Positions 26,686 through 35,762 are shown, numbered from the stretch's first letter. The stretch: DNA of 64,000 nt from Nocardioides_C sp963700955 (GCA_963700955.1 CAVOZH010000012.1:868001-932000); one strand, 5' to 3'. Program-made: numbers and translations. Notes: a model not told the origin generated them from the letters alone.

Positions 26686-27204
26686 ATGAGTGACATCCGA
26701 AACCCCCAGACGGGTGCTGCACAGGTGCCACCCCAGACACGTGGCCAGGAGGAGATGACCACCCCAGCACCGGCGAAGGCCCCGACTCCACATCGTGGCG
26801 AGGCCGCCCCCGAGCCCACCGGCTGGGTCGGATGGGTCGTGTTCGCCGCGATGATCATGATCATGGTCGGGTCGTTCCAGGTCATCATGGGACTCACCGC
26901 CCTGTTCAACAGCGGGTACTACGCCGTCCCGTCGCAGGACCTGTTGGTCAACGTCAACTTCACAGCATGGGGCTGGACGCACATCGCGCTCGGCGCGCTC
27001 GCGATCGCTGCGGCGTTCGGGCTGCTGGCCGGGCAGATGTGGGCTCGCATCGTCGGTATCGCAATGGCGCTGGTCAGCGCCGTGGTGAACCTGGCGTTCA
27101 TGGGCGCCTACCCGTTGTGGTCGATCACGGTCATCACCCTCGACGTGCTCGTCATCTACGCCATCGCCGCGCACGGCAGGGAGATGAAGGCAGAGAGCCT
27201 CTGA
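26686..27204 (+). CDS. DUF7144-family membrane protein (paralogue 1)
   Basis: Membrane protein of 172 residues with AAGGAG 8 bases before its ATG. A hydrophilic N-terminal tail of about 45 residues, longer than in its two paralogues, precedes four helices. The family pattern is GWVGWVVFAAMIMIMVGSF, then a YYAV loop, TAWGWTHIALGAL, MWARIVGIAMALVSA and a final helix ending AAHGREMKA. Function is unknown. It is led by a perfect regulon dyad and followed by the 481-residue membrane protein. Paralogues lie at 30732 and 31168. Confidence 0.82.
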   Translation: MSDIRNPQTGAAQVPPQTRGQEEMTTPAPAKAPTPHRGEAAPEPTGWVGWVVFAAMIMIMVGSFQVIMGLTALFNSGYYAVPSQDLLVNVNFTAWGWTHIALGALAIAAAFGLLAGQMWARIVGIAMALVSAVVNLAFMGAYPLWSITVITLDVLVIYAIAAHGREMKAESL

Positions 27205-27219
27205 TCCGCGAGCTGGAGG

Positions 27220-27236
27220 TCATCCGGGCTGGGTGA
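27220..27236 (+). promoter_or_regulatory. Regulon dyad before the 481-residue membrane protein
   Basis: TCATCC GGGCT GGGTGA followed by TGC, 71 bp before the ATG at 27308 and 15 bp after the preceding gene's stop. It implies a separate promoter for the membrane protein/GH15 operon. Confidence 0.6.
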
Positions 27237-27307
27237 TGCCTGGATGACCTTCGCGTTGGAACGTGGGCAACGTGACCGATCCCCGTGGCTGAAGGAGTGA
27301 GCCGGAC

Positions 27308-28753
27308 ATGAGCGACCCCAACGAGGTTGAGCGTCTGCGCGCACGGGTCGCCGAGCTCGAGGCCCAGGTGGCAACGGCGGATGTTTCGCCACCCCTCAGG
27401 GAGAACCCGAGACGGTCGGCCTGGTGGGCGGTGTCGTCGGCCGTCCTGCTCACGCTCGCCTGCGTGCTCGCTCCGCTGTCGGTCACGTCGGTGTGGGCGA
27501 GCATGGAGCTCTCCGACACCGACCAGTACGTCGCGACGGTCGCGCCACTCGCCGACGACCCTGCCGTGCAGAGCGCGATCGCCACCAAGGTGACGACGGT
27601 GATCTTCGAGAACCTCGACGTCAAGGGGATCACCACCGACGCGCTCAACACGCTGGCGCAGCAGCCGAACGTGCCACCGAGAGTCGCCGCAGCCCTTCCT
27701 GGGCTCGCCGTACCCATCACCAACGGAGTCGAGAGCTTCACCCGCACCCAGGTCGACAAGTTCGTGGCCAGTCCGCAGTTCGCTCAGCTCTGGGACCAGG
27801 TGAACCGGGTCGCCCACGAGCAGGTGAACAAGCTGCTCGAGGGCACCCAGGGTGGCGCGATCAGTGCCCAGGGCAACACCATCACCCTCAACCTCGGCCC
27901 GATCATCGCGCAGGTCAAGCAGCGCCTGGTGGCTCAGGGATTCGGCCTGGCGAACAACATCCCGACCGTCGACCAGTCGTTCGTCCTCGTCCAGTCCGAC
28001 GCCATCACGAGCGCGCAGAGCTTCTACAGCCTGCTCAACACGCTCGGCGTGTGGCTGCCATTCATCGCACTGGCCCTCTTCGTGGGCGGCGTCTTCCTCG
28101 CCAGGGACCGCCGCCGCGCGACTCTCAAGGGAGCGCTGGGTGTCACCGCCGCCATGCTCGTGCTCGGCGTCGGCCTGGCCGTGACGCGAGTCTGGTACGT
28201 CGACGCGACGCCGGCGAACATCTTGACCCCGGAGGCGGCCGGCAGCGTCTTCGACACGTTGGTCCGGTTCCTCAGGACCGGCCTTCGCGCCCTCGCCGTC
28301 CTGGGCCTCGTCGTCGCACTCGCCGCGTTCCTGACCGGTCCCTCGACCGCCGCCGTACGGACCCGCTCCACGCTCGAGCACGGGATCGGGTCGGCCCGCG
28401 AGGGCGCGGAGTCCGCGGGATGGAACACCGGTCGGGTCGGCACCTGGACCTTCGCTCACAAGCGAGCGCTTCGGATCAGCGTGGTCATCCTGGCTGGGCT
28501 GGTCCTGGTGTTCTGGACGAGGCCCACGGGCTGGGTGGTCGTGGGCACCGCGGTGGTCGTCGTACTCCTGCTGGCCCTGATCGAGTTCCTGGGTCGTCCA
28601 CCTGTGCCGCCGACAGCCGCCCCGGCGGGCGAAGGAGAAGCCCCCACGTTCCCGCGGCAGATGCCGCGCACACAGACCGAGACACCAGCCGCCCCGCCTG
28701 CCGCAGACAAGGCACTGCACGGGGCCGAGAAGGGACCCGATCCTCATGTCTGA
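27308..28753 (+). CDS. Multi-pass membrane protein with N-terminal coiled coil
   Basis: Protein of 481 residues, function unknown. A short coiled coil (EVERLRARVAELEAQVA, about 5-22) precedes helix 1 (about 38-60). A large, probably extracytoplasmic domain (about 65-240) is rich in polar helices. Four or more helices follow (about 245-265, 275-297, 325-345, 390-435), then a Pro/Ala/Glu-rich cytoplasmic tail. The family is known in actinobacteria only as hypothetical. Its last 8 bases overlap the GH15 start, so the two are cotranscribed. A regulon dyad stands 71 bp upstream. Confidence 0.75.
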   Translation: MSDPNEVERLRARVAELEAQVATADVSPPLRENPRRSAWWAVSSAVLLTLACVLAPLSVTSVWASMELSDTDQYVATVAPLADDPAVQSAIATKVTTVIFENLDVKGITTDALNTLAQQPNVPPRVAAALPGLAVPITNGVESFTRTQVDKFVASPQFAQLWDQVNRVAHEQVNKLLEGTQGGAISAQGNTITLNLGPIIAQVKQRLVAQGFGLANNIPTVDQSFVLVQSDAITSAQSFYSLLNTLGVWLPFIALALFVGGVFLARDRRRATLKGALGVTAAMLVLGVGLAVTRVWYVDATPANILTPEAAGSVFDTLVRFLRTGLRALAVLGLVVALAAFLTGPSTAAVRTRSTLEHGIGSAREGAESAGWNTGRVGTWTFAHKRALRISVVILAGLVLVFWTRPTGWVVVGTAVVVVLLLALIEFLGRPPVPPTAAPAGEGEAPTFPRQMPRTQTETPAAPPAADKALHGAEKGPDPHV

Positions 28754-30684
28754 CTACCCGCTCATCGCCGACCACGGTCTCATCGGTGACCTCCAGACGA
28801 GCGCGCTCGTGAGCACGGACGGTTCCGTCGACTGGTTCTGTGCCCCCCGCTTCGACTCACCGAGCGTTTTCGGAGCGTTGCTGGACCACGAGAAGGGCGG
28901 ACATTTCCGGATCCGGCCGACCGTTGAGGTGTTCACCAGCAAGCAGCTGTACTTCCCGGACACCGCGGTCCTGGTGACCCGGTTCATGACGGAGGCGGGC
29001 GTGGGGGAGCTGGTCGACTTCATGCCGGTCGCGAGCAGCACCGTGGCCTCCCCCAGGCACCGGCTGGTCCGCCTTCTGCGCTGTGTCCGGGGACAGATGG
29101 ACTTCGTGGTCGACATCGCGCCGAGGTTCGACTACGGGCGTGAGCCGCACGAGACACACCTGACCGACGACGGCCTGGTCTTCGAGGGCAAGCAGACGTC
29201 GATGACGGTCAACCTGGTAAAGGAGCCGGAGGACGAGTACCTGGGACGCGTCGGGGTTGACGAGCACGGCGACTTCCACGCCGAGCTCACCTTGAGGGCC
29301 GGCCAGACGCGAGGGCTGATGCTGGAGACCGGCACGGCGGGACCGGTCCGTCAGGTGCGAGTCGCCGAGGCATGGCGGCTGCACGACGACACGGTGCGGT
29401 TCTGGGAGTCCTGGCTGGCGCAGTCGACCTACGAGGGACGCTGGCGCGAGGCGCTGAACCGTTCGGCGATCACGCTGAAGCTGATGACCTACGCGCCCAG
29501 CGGCGGGCTGGTGGCGGCACCGACCGCGGGACTGCCCGAACAGATCGGCGGCGAACGGAACTGGGACTACCGCTACACCTGGGTCCGCGACGCCTCCTTC
29601 TCCGTCTACGCCCTGCTCGGCCTGGGCTTCACGGACGAGGCAGCGGCGCTGGGGACAGTGGCTGCGCAGCCGTCTGGACGAACAGGCCCGCGGCGGGGGC
29701 GGCGGCCCGCTGAAGATCATGTACCGCATCGACGGGTCCTCCGACCTGACCGAGGAGGTCCTCGAGCACTGGGAGGGCTACCGCGGCTCCAGCCCGGTCC
29801 GGATCGGCAACGGCGCCGCCGACCAGCTCCAGCTCGACATCTACGGCGAGGCGCTGGACAGCATCTACTTCATGGACCAACGCGGGATCACCGCCGGCCA
29901 CCACGGCTGGCTCAGGATCTGCGAGATGCTGGACTGGGTCACCGAGAACTGGGACCAGCCCGAGGAGGGCATCTGGGAGACCCGCGGCGGGCGGCAGGAC
30001 TTCACCTACGGCCGGCTGATGAACTGGGTGGCCCTCGACCGCGGGATCCGCCTGGCCAGCAGCCACGGACGCCCCGCTCCCGTGGACCGGTGGCGCACCG
30101 AACGCGACGCGATCTACAACCAGGTCATGGAACGCGGCTGGTCCCCCAAGCGGCAGGCGTTCGTGCAGCACTACAAGACCGACGTGCTGGACGCCTCCCT
30201 GCTACGGATGTCCACGGTCGGGTTCATCACCCCCAACGACCCGATGTGGGCCTCCACCCTCAAAGCCATGGACGACGAGCTGGTCACCGACAGCCTGGTC
30301 TACCGCTACAACCCCGAGGCCTCCCCGGACGGCCTGCGTGGCTCTGAGGGCACCTTCTCGCTGTGCACCTTCGACTACGTCCGGTCGCTGGCCCGCGCCG
30401 GCCAGCTCGACAAGGCCCGGGTGACCTTCGAGAAGATGCTCACCTACGCCAACCACCTGGGCCTGTACTCCGAGGAGATCGCGCTCACCGGTGAGCAGAT
30501 CGGCAACTTCCCGCAAGCCTTCACCCACCTCGCCCTGATCGACGCGGCGATCATGCTGGACCGTCAGCTCGACCTCAGGACCGGCGCCGCGCCCAAGCGC
30601 CAGCCGTCCATCCCGGCACAGCGCGCCGCCACCGAGGCCGAGGCAGCACAACCCATGGCCGCTTCTCCGGTCAGCTCCGCCTGA
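28746..30684 (+). CDS. GH15 glucoamylase/trehalase-like protein, interrupted by a frameshift
   Basis: Glycoside hydrolase 15 family, about 645 residues if repaired. The first frame (MSDYPLIADHGLIGDLQTS ... GERNWDYRYTWVRDASF) runs to about 29650. The family sequence then continues one frame over (WLRSRLDEQ, GGPLKIMYRIDG, RGGRQDFTYGRLM, GLYSEEIALTGEQIGNFPQ) to the stop at 30684. Removing one G from GGGG at 29651-29654 restores AAALGQWLRSRL. The shift is a sequencing error or a recent inactivation. Such cytoplasmic proteins are annotated as glucoamylase or trehalase, with trehalose or maltooligosaccharide as likely substrate. The ATG overlaps the upstream stop. Confidence 0.85.
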
Positions 30685-30731
30685 CCGGGGGATCTCGGGG
30701 CCGGCAGATCCTCAGAGAGGAAGTGACCACG

Positions 30732-31151
30732 ATGACGACCACTCAAAGAGGCCGCCGTGAGCGCGAGGCCAGCGGAGCCGCCTACGGCGGAATCGTCTTC
30801 GCCGCGATGCTGATGATCCTCGCGGGAACCTTCCAGCTCGTCGAGGGACTGGTCGCACTCTTCAACGACGACTTCTACGTCAGGGGGCAGGAGTACATCT
30901 TCCGTTTCGACCTCACGACGTGGGGCTGGATCCATCTGGTCGTCGGCCTCGTCGTGGCGCTCGCGGGAGGTGCGCTCCTGTCGGGCAGGGTGTGGGCCCG
31001 GACCGTCGCCGTGATCCTCGCCGCGCTCAGCATCGTCGCCAGCTTCCTGTGGCTGCCCTACTACCCGATCTGGAGCCTGACCGTCATCGCCTTCGACGTG
31101 TTCGTGATCTGGGCCCTGGTCGCACACGGGCGGGACGTCGCCCAGCCCTGA
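30732..31151 (+). CDS. DUF7144-family membrane protein (paralogue 2)
   Basis: Four-helix membrane protein of 139 residues. Key segments are YGGIVFAAMLMILAGTFQL, DLTTWGWIHLVVGLVVAL, VWARTVAVILAALS and a C-terminal ALVAHGRDV. The ATG at 30732 has GAGAGGAA upstream; a GTG at 30723 is possible but crowds that site. It lies 47 bases after the GH15 gene and 16 before paralogue 3, so all probably share one transcript. Confidence 0.8.
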   Translation: MTTTQRGRREREASGAAYGGIVFAAMLMILAGTFQLVEGLVALFNDDFYVRGQEYIFRFDLTTWGWIHLVVGLVVALAGGALLSGRVWARTVAVILAALSIVASFLWLPYYPIWSLTVIAFDVFVIWALVAHGRDVAQP

Positions 31152-31167
31152 ACGGAGGGAAAGCACG

Positions 31168-31611
31168 ATGACCCAGACCGTAGGACCTTCCTCCACCGTC
31201 CCGCCCGCAGGTGGTGCTCGCGGCACCTCCGGGTGGGTCGGCTGGATCGCGTTCGCCGGCGTGGCCATGACGATCCTCGGGGTGTTCCACATCGTCCAGG
31301 GCCTGGTCGCCCTGCTCAAGGACGACTACCTCGTCGCCCGGAGCTCCGGACTGCTCCTCGACCTCGGCTACACGACGTGGGGGTGGGCGCACCTCGTGAT
31401 CGGTGCGGTCATCCTGGTCGCCGGCTTCATGGTCTTCGCCGGCCAGGTCTGGGCCAGGGTGGTGGGCACGATCGTGGCGCTGGTCAGCGCGGTCGGCAGC
31501 ATGGTCTTCCTGCCGGCCTACCCCGTGTGGTCCCTCATGGTGATAGCCCTCGACATAGTGGTGATCATGGCCCTCACCGTGCACGGCTCGGAGATCAAGG
31601 CGGGCGAGTGA
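31168..31611 (+). CDS. DUF7144-family membrane protein (paralogue 3)
   Basis: Four-helix membrane protein of 147 residues with GGAGGG before its ATG. It shares GWVGWIAFAGVAMTILGVF, TTWGWAHLVIGAVIL, VWARVVGTIVALVSAVGS and the ending TVHGSEIKA with the other two copies. It is closer to paralogue 1 in its opening helix. Last gene of the rightward operon; the next two genes read leftward and converge on it. Confidence 0.82.
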   Translation: MTQTVGPSSTVPPAGGARGTSGWVGWIAFAGVAMTILGVFHIVQGLVALLKDDYLVARSSGLLLDLGYTTWGWAHLVIGAVILVAGFMVFAGQVWARVVGTIVALVSAVGSMVFLPAYPVWSLMVIALDIVVIMALTVHGSEIKAGE

Positions 31612-31654
31612 GCGGCCTGTGGCCGGGCGGGCGGGCGACTGAGCAGGCGTCGGC

Positions 31655-32170
31655 TCAGGGCCGGTCGACGTCCTCGTGGATGTGCTCGGCGGGTGCGTTC
31701 CTCGGCTGCCAGTCGTAGATCACCGACGTGCGCAGGAACGTGTCCTGCACAGACCGGTTCTGCCTGCTCGCGGCGACCCACAGCAGGCCGATGGGGAACA
31801 CCGCGCAGAACAGTGCGCGCACCAGCGCGCCGAAGAGCCGCAGGTTCTCACCGCGGTAGCCGACGACCCGCAGTCCCATGACGAGACACCCGTAGCTGCG
31901 CCCGCTGATCCACCACGCGATGGTGAGGTAGACGACGAGCACCAAGAAGGCCGCGGTCAGGCTGAAGAGGAGCTGCACCTCCGGGAAGGTGAAGTTCCGC
32001 GGGTCGACCATGAACAGCAGGACCGCGAACGCGGCGTACCCGACGAGCAGCACGAGCCCCACGACGACGCCATCGATCACCGCCGCGACCATGCGAGTCA
32101 CGAGGCCCGCCCGCTGACCCTGGTAGGGCCGCGCCTCACGCGGGACAGGCGAAAACCCGCCCTCCGTCAT
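31655..32170 (-). CDS. RDD-family membrane protein
   Basis: Protein of 171 residues. The RDD signature residues are in GLVTRMVAAVIDGVVVG (Arg and Asp of the first helix) and in SGRSYGCLVMGLRVVGYRG before the third helix. Three membrane helices are expected. RDD proteins are variably linked to ion exchange or remain uncharacterised. It starts 7 bases after the stop of the nine-residue-repeat protein, so the two form an operon. They probably act together in the membrane. Confidence 0.85.
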   Translation of the reverse strand: MTEGGFSPVPREARPYQGQRAGLVTRMVAAVIDGVVVGLVLLVGYAAFAVLLFMVDPRNFTFPEVQLLFSLTAAFLVLVVYLTIAWWISGRSYGCLVMGLRVVGYRGENLRLFGALVRALFCAVFPIGLLWVAASRQNRSVQDTFLRTSVIYDWQPRNAPAEHIHEDVDRP

Positions 32171-32177
32171 GGCTGCC

Positions 32178-33209
32178 TCAAGATCTCCGGTCGGGCTGCG
32201 TCGGGACCGTCGGGGCCGTCGGGGCCGTCGGGGCTGTCCGGGTCACAGCGTCCGCGGGCAGGCGGCCGGTCGAGGCCCCACCACCTGGCGCCTCGGTGTT
32301 CCTGCGCCCCCGACGGAGGAGCAGCCGGTCCACCGCACGGCCGACCGCCTCGTCCGCGGCGATGCCCTGCATCCGCGCTCCTGTCACCGTGTCCGAGGCC
32401 ATGGAGCCGGTGGACTCCCGGATGATCTCGGGCAGGTCGACCGCGTCGATGACCTCCTCGGCCAGGCCGACCAGGTCGATCCGCGCCAGGATCGCCTGCA
32501 CGAGCACGTCGAGGTCCACACGCTTGAGAACGACGTCGGTGAGGTCGAGCCGGTCGAGCACCGCATAGATGTCCAGGCGCCGAGCTGCGGCGTCGAGGTC
32601 CACCCGGTTCACCACCGCCTCTACGTCGACGCGGTTGAGGATCGAGTCGATGTCCACGCGCTTGACCACCGAGTCCACGTCTACCCGGCCGACGACCTGG
32701 TCGAGGTCGATGCGGGCGGCGACGGCGTCCACGTCGATCCGGCTCGCGACCGCATCCAGGTCCACGCGGCGTACGACGCCGTCCACATCGAGCCGGGCCG
32801 CGGCGGTGTCGAGGTCGACCGCGGCGACGACCGCGTCGAGGTCGACGTACCGCAGGACCAGCTCGGTCAGCCGGGCGCGGCGGAGTACCTCGGCGAGGAG
32901 CATCGGGACGAGTACGTCGAGCCGCCGCCCGAGCTCTTCACGGACGGACTCACGCCGACCTGCACCCAGTCGCCCCAAGGCGCCAAGCAGCCGTGCCGGC
33001 TGGAGATCCTGTGGCAGGCCCGGAGGACGCAGTGCCAAGCGAGCGACCGGTTCCAAGACAGCTCCCGCCCTCCGCGTGACCTTGCCCGCTGCGGCGAGCG
33101 CAAATGATGATGCGCCGACCGCAACGTCGACGGGTGTGACCGAACCTGCGCCCTGGGACACCGCACCCGGTGCGTCGGGTTGCTGCGCTGATGTGCTCAC
33201 GTTTCCCAT
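32178..33209 (-). CDS. Protein built of nine-residue VDxDxVxxR repeats
   Basis: Protein of 343 residues beginning MGNVSTSAQQPDAPG. The middle (about residues 122-251) is some 14 tandem copies of a nine-residue unit of the type VDLDAVVNR or IDVDAVAAR. This would give a regular repetitive rod or solenoid with acidic and basic positions in register. A DLPEIIREST segment follows, then a basic RLLLRRGRR stretch and a Thr/Pro-rich tail. I believe similar repeats occur fused to or beside RDD domains in actinobacteria, and here the RDD gene is immediately downstream. Start chosen at the ATG before the Ser/Gln-rich tail; others upstream are possible. Confidence 0.72.
   Translation of the reverse strand: MGNVSTSAQQPDAPGAVSQGAGSVTPVDVAVGASSFALAAAGKVTRRAGAVLEPVARLALRPPGLPQDLQPARLLGALGRLGAGRRESVREELGRRLDVLVPMLLAEVLRRARLTELVLRYVDLDAVVAAVDLDTAAARLDVDGVVRRVDLDAVASRIDVDAVAARIDLDQVVGRVDVDSVVKRVDIDSILNRVDVEAVVNRVDLDAAARRLDIYAVLDRLDLTDVVLKRVDLDVLVQAILARIDLVGLAEEVIDAVDLPEIIRESTGSMASDTVTGARMQGIAADEAVGRAVDRLLLRRGRRNTEAPGGGASTGRLPADAVTRTAPTAPTAPTVPTQPDRRS
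32456..32846 (-). repeat. Degenerate 27-bp tandem repeats
   Basis: About 14 imperfect 27-bp units coding for the nine-residue VDxDxVxxR repeat. The GTCGAC/GTCGAG core of each unit is well kept while other bases drift, so the array is old rather than a recent expansion. Confidence 0.7.
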
Positions 33210-33719
33210 CGTGTCCGGTGCGCGAGCCTGTGGCATCGTCCTTGGCGGGTGAGCCGAGGCGACCGACAGGGGTCCTGGCTCAGCCCACGGTCTGGGGAAC
33301 CGAGGTCGCGAAGGGACGCATCTTCGTGACCGCCCCGGACGACGAGGCACGTGGACTCCGGCACCTGCCGCCAGGCTCCTTGCAGGTCGCGGAGCGGCGC
33401 TGACGCCACGAGCCGGGCATCATCGAGAGCCGGTGCAGCACCGGGGTGTCCGGGTTCCGTACCAGCCGACAGAGAACCGTCCCGTCGGTGGTCTCGACGC
33501 CCAGACGCGAGTGCTTGCTCTGCACGACGAGCGAATGCTCGGGCTTGTTGAGAAGCTGAACGGCGACGACAGCCGACCGTCGACGCGGGTCATCCGTCGC
33601 GGGTGAGGCGCGCTGCCCACAGGAAGGGTGATCGTGGTCCTAGAACCCGTCGACCCGCGCCGCCAACGCGCAGGGAGACAGGGTCTAAGCGCGTCCGGCC
33701 CACGTACCCAGGAGTGAGA
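33210..33719. other. 510-bp region with no convincing gene, one regulon dyad
   Basis: Divergent region between the repeat protein and the DUF6325 gene. A leftward frame around 33280-33610 reads plausibly (VVQSKHSRLGVETTDGT) but has no good start or ribosome site and is not recognised. The dyad at 33590 and AGGAG before the GTG at 33720 are the clear signals. Confidence 0.45.
33590..33606 (+). promoter_or_regulatory. Regulon dyad before DUF6325 gene
   Basis: TCATCC GTCGC GGGTGA followed by GGCGCG, 113 bp before the GTG at 33720. The extension GGGTGAGGC matches the copy before the glutamate decarboxylase gene. Confidence 0.6.
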
Positions 33720-34163
33720 GTGACCACGACAGCGACAGATGTTCACGGCCCGATCGACTTCGCGCTCATCGAGTTCCCGCGTGACAAGCTCACCGGGGAG
33801 GCCAGCAAGGCGCTGAGGGACCTGGTGGAGCGCGGCACCATCAGGCTCTATGACCTGATGGTCATCGCCAAGAACGAGGACGGCTCGGTCGAGATGCTCG
33901 AACTCACGGACCCCACTTCTGAGACGGGCGGCTTCTCGTACTTCGCGGGAGCACGCTCCGGACTGCTGGGGGACGACGACCTGGACGAGGCGGCCGGCGT
34001 GATGGAGTCCAACACGGTGGCCGCGCTGATCGTCTACGAGAACACCTGGGCGATTCCCTTCGTCGCCGCAGCCCGGAACAGCGGAGGGGAGCTCATTGCC
34101 AGCGCGCGCATTCCGGCGCCGGACGTCATGGCCGCCCTCGACGCCCTGGACCCGAACACCTGA
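33720..34163 (+). CDS. DUF6325-family protein
   Basis: Soluble protein of 147 residues from a GTG with AGGAG 5 bases upstream. The pattern HGPIDFALIEFPRDKLTGEA, IRLYDLMVIAKNEDG and IVYENTWAIPFVAAARNSGG is that of DUF6325, a relative of the DUF1269 group often found with membrane and stress genes. Function is unknown. It forms an operon with the SHOCT-domain gene 11 bases downstream and has a regulon dyad upstream. Confidence 0.78.
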   Translation: MTTTATDVHGPIDFALIEFPRDKLTGEASKALRDLVERGTIRLYDLMVIAKNEDGSVEMLELTDPTSETGGFSYFAGARSGLLGDDDLDEAAGVMESNTVAALIVYENTWAIPFVAAARNSGGELIASARIPAPDVMAALDALDPNT

Positions 34164-34174
34164 GGAGAAAGACG

Positions 34175-34471
34175 ATGCCAGGACTGGTACGAGGAATCGC
34201 ACGGACAGCCGTGGTGGCGGGCACAGCGACCGCCGTGAGCGGCCGTGTCCAGCGTCGCCAGGCAGAGAAGTACGCCGATCGGGATGCCGGGATCGCCGCG
34301 CAGCAACAGGCGGCCTACGAGCAGCAGTACGCTCCCCCGCCGCCCGAGGCGCCCCCGGAGCCGGCAGCCGACCCGATCCAGCAGCTGAAGGACCTCGCCG
34401 ACCTGAAGGCCCAGGGCATCCTCACCGAGGAGGAGTTCGCGGCACAGAAGGCGAAGATCCTCGGGTCGTGA
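34175..34471 (+). CDS. SHOCT-domain small protein
   Basis: Protein of 98 residues. A hydrophobic Ala/Val N-terminal stretch is followed by a charged and Gln/Pro-rich linker. The C-terminal SHOCT domain (about 66-98) reads DPIQQLKDLADLKAQGILTE and EEFAAQKAKIL. SHOCT domains are short oligomerisation modules, usually at the end of membrane or stress proteins. GAGGAG precedes the ATG. The last 50 bases overlap the 3' end of the convergent ClC gene. Confidence 0.82.
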   Translation: MPGLVRGIARTAVVAGTATAVSGRVQRRQAEKYADRDAGIAAQQQAAYEQQYAPPPPEAPPEPAADPIQQLKDLADLKAQGILTEEEFAAQKAKILGS

Positions 34472-35762
34472 GGCTCGCGCCACTGAGCCATGCACGGCCG
34501 ACGTACGCCACGACGACCGCCACGATCACCAGCGGCATCACGTCGAGCCCGTCGGAGAGCAGCAGCAGGGTCGGCAGGAGGACGGACACCAGCGGGAACC
34601 CCAGCATGACGACGCACATGGCGCCGATGCCCATGGCAGCGCCGGTGACGGTCTGCAGGCCGGGAAGGTGCGACAGCGCGAGGCCACCTGCGGCGCCCAG
34701 GAACATCGCCGGGAAGATCGGGCCCCCGCGGAAGCTGCCCAGGCAGGCGCCGTACGCCAGCCCCTTGCAGAGAAGGAGCAGAAGCAGCGCCCCCACCGTG
34801 TACTCGGAGCTCTGCGTGATGAGCGAGGGCAGCGCGTCCTGGCCGGAGAAGAGCACGTCGGCGGTGCTCCTGCCGGTCACCTCGCCGTAGAGGATCGCCA
34901 GGACGGCGACGACCAGGCCCACGGCCGGTGTGGCCAGCAACAGCCGCCGCTCGACCCGCGGCCGTAGCGTCTTGCCCAGCCGGCGGATGCCGGTGCCGAA
35001 GAACGCGGCCGCGACGCCGATGACCAGCGCCCATCCGAACTCCGACACGGTCGGGCTGCCGACAGCCGGCAGCCCGGGAATCGTCAGCGAGGTCGTGCCG
35101 AGCCCGGTGAGCGAGTCCAGGCCGACGAAGACGAGCGACCCGATCCCGGCGGCGAGCAGCCCGGGGACCAGCACGAGGGAGGTCATCGCGCCACCGATGC
35201 CGGCGATCTCCATGAGCAGGAAGGCGGCCGGCAGCGGCGACCCGAGCAGGGTGCTGATCGCCGCGAAGCTCCCGGCCGCCCCGATCAGGGCAACGGCCTG
35301 CGACGGCGCGTCGCGCTTGAGCAGGCGCACCGCCCATGCGGCGAGCCCACCCCCGATCGCGATCAGGGGCGCCTCGGGTCCGAGGACCGCACCGCAGCCG
35401 AGCGTGACGAGCGCGGCGAGCGCGATACCCACAATGGCCACCGGCTCCGGCGCACCGGCTCCTGCGTGGAAGCCCTCGGCCGGTGACTCTCCACCGCTGC
35501 CGGGGAGATACCGGATCGTGAGTGCGACCAACAGGCCCCCGACGACCAGCACCGGGATCGGCCACCACGTCGGCGAGCCGAGACCCATCGCCTTCGGCAG
35601 GTCGTCGAAGAGCCAGCCCTGCAGATGCGCGGTCAGCTGGAGGAACCAGTAGGAGACGAGGGCGATGGGAGCCCCGACGAAGCCCGCGACCACCAGGATC
35701 ACGACGTAGCTGCGTGACCTGAGCAGCGTCATGGGGTCCGGAGCAGAGGTTTGCGTGGTCAC
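34422..35762 (-). CDS. ClC-family chloride channel or Cl-/H+ antiporter
   Basis: Membrane protein of 446 residues with the repeated-helix layout of ClC proteins. The anion-pathway segments appear as GSGGESPAEGF, CGAVLGPEAPLIAIGGG and GSFRGGPIFPAMFLGAAGG. The usual GKEGP is replaced by GPEAP but keeps the Glu that gates or carries protons in antiporters. The start is GTG with GGAGG 6 bases upstream overlapping the stop of the preceding gene, so both are one operon. Upstream, a regulon dyad is shared with the divergent glutamate decarboxylase. This pairing recalls enterobacterial acid resistance. Confidence 0.88.
   Translation of the reverse strand: MTTQTSAPDPMTLLRSRSYVVILVVAGFVGAPIALVSYWFLQLTAHLQGWLFDDLPKAMGLGSPTWWPIPVLVVGGLLVALTIRYLPGSGGESPAEGFHAGAGAPEPVAIVGIALAALVTLGCGAVLGPEAPLIAIGGGLAAWAVRLLKRDAPSQAVALIGAAGSFAAISTLLGSPLPAAFLLMEIAGIGGAMTSLVLVPGLLAAGIGSLVFVGLDSLTGLGTTSLTIPGLPAVGSPTVSEFGWALVIGVAAAFFGTGIRRLGKTLRPRVERRLLLATPAVGLVVAVLAILYGEVTGRSTADVLFSGQDALPSLITQSSEYTVGALLLLLLCKGLAYGACLGSFRGGPIFPAMFLGAAGGLALSHLPGLQTVTGAAMGIGAMCVVMLGFPLVSVLLPTLLLLSDGLDVMPLVIVAVVVAYVGRAWLSGASLTTRGSSPSVPRTPPR

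Noticed and set aside
27386..27405. CACCCCTCAGGG, resembling half of the regulon dyad, inside the 481-residue protein gene
   Set aside because: Only one arm matches and it lies within coding sequence; probably chance.
29640..29730. Programmed frameshifting in the GH15 gene
   Set aside because: No slippery heptamer, upstream ribosome-like stimulator or conserved hairpin is evident; a simple one-base change in a G run explains it.
33280..33610. Possible leftward small gene in the spacer before DUF6325
   Set aside because: Reads fairly well in part but has no start with a ribosome site and resembles nothing I know; kept only as a note in the spacer entry.
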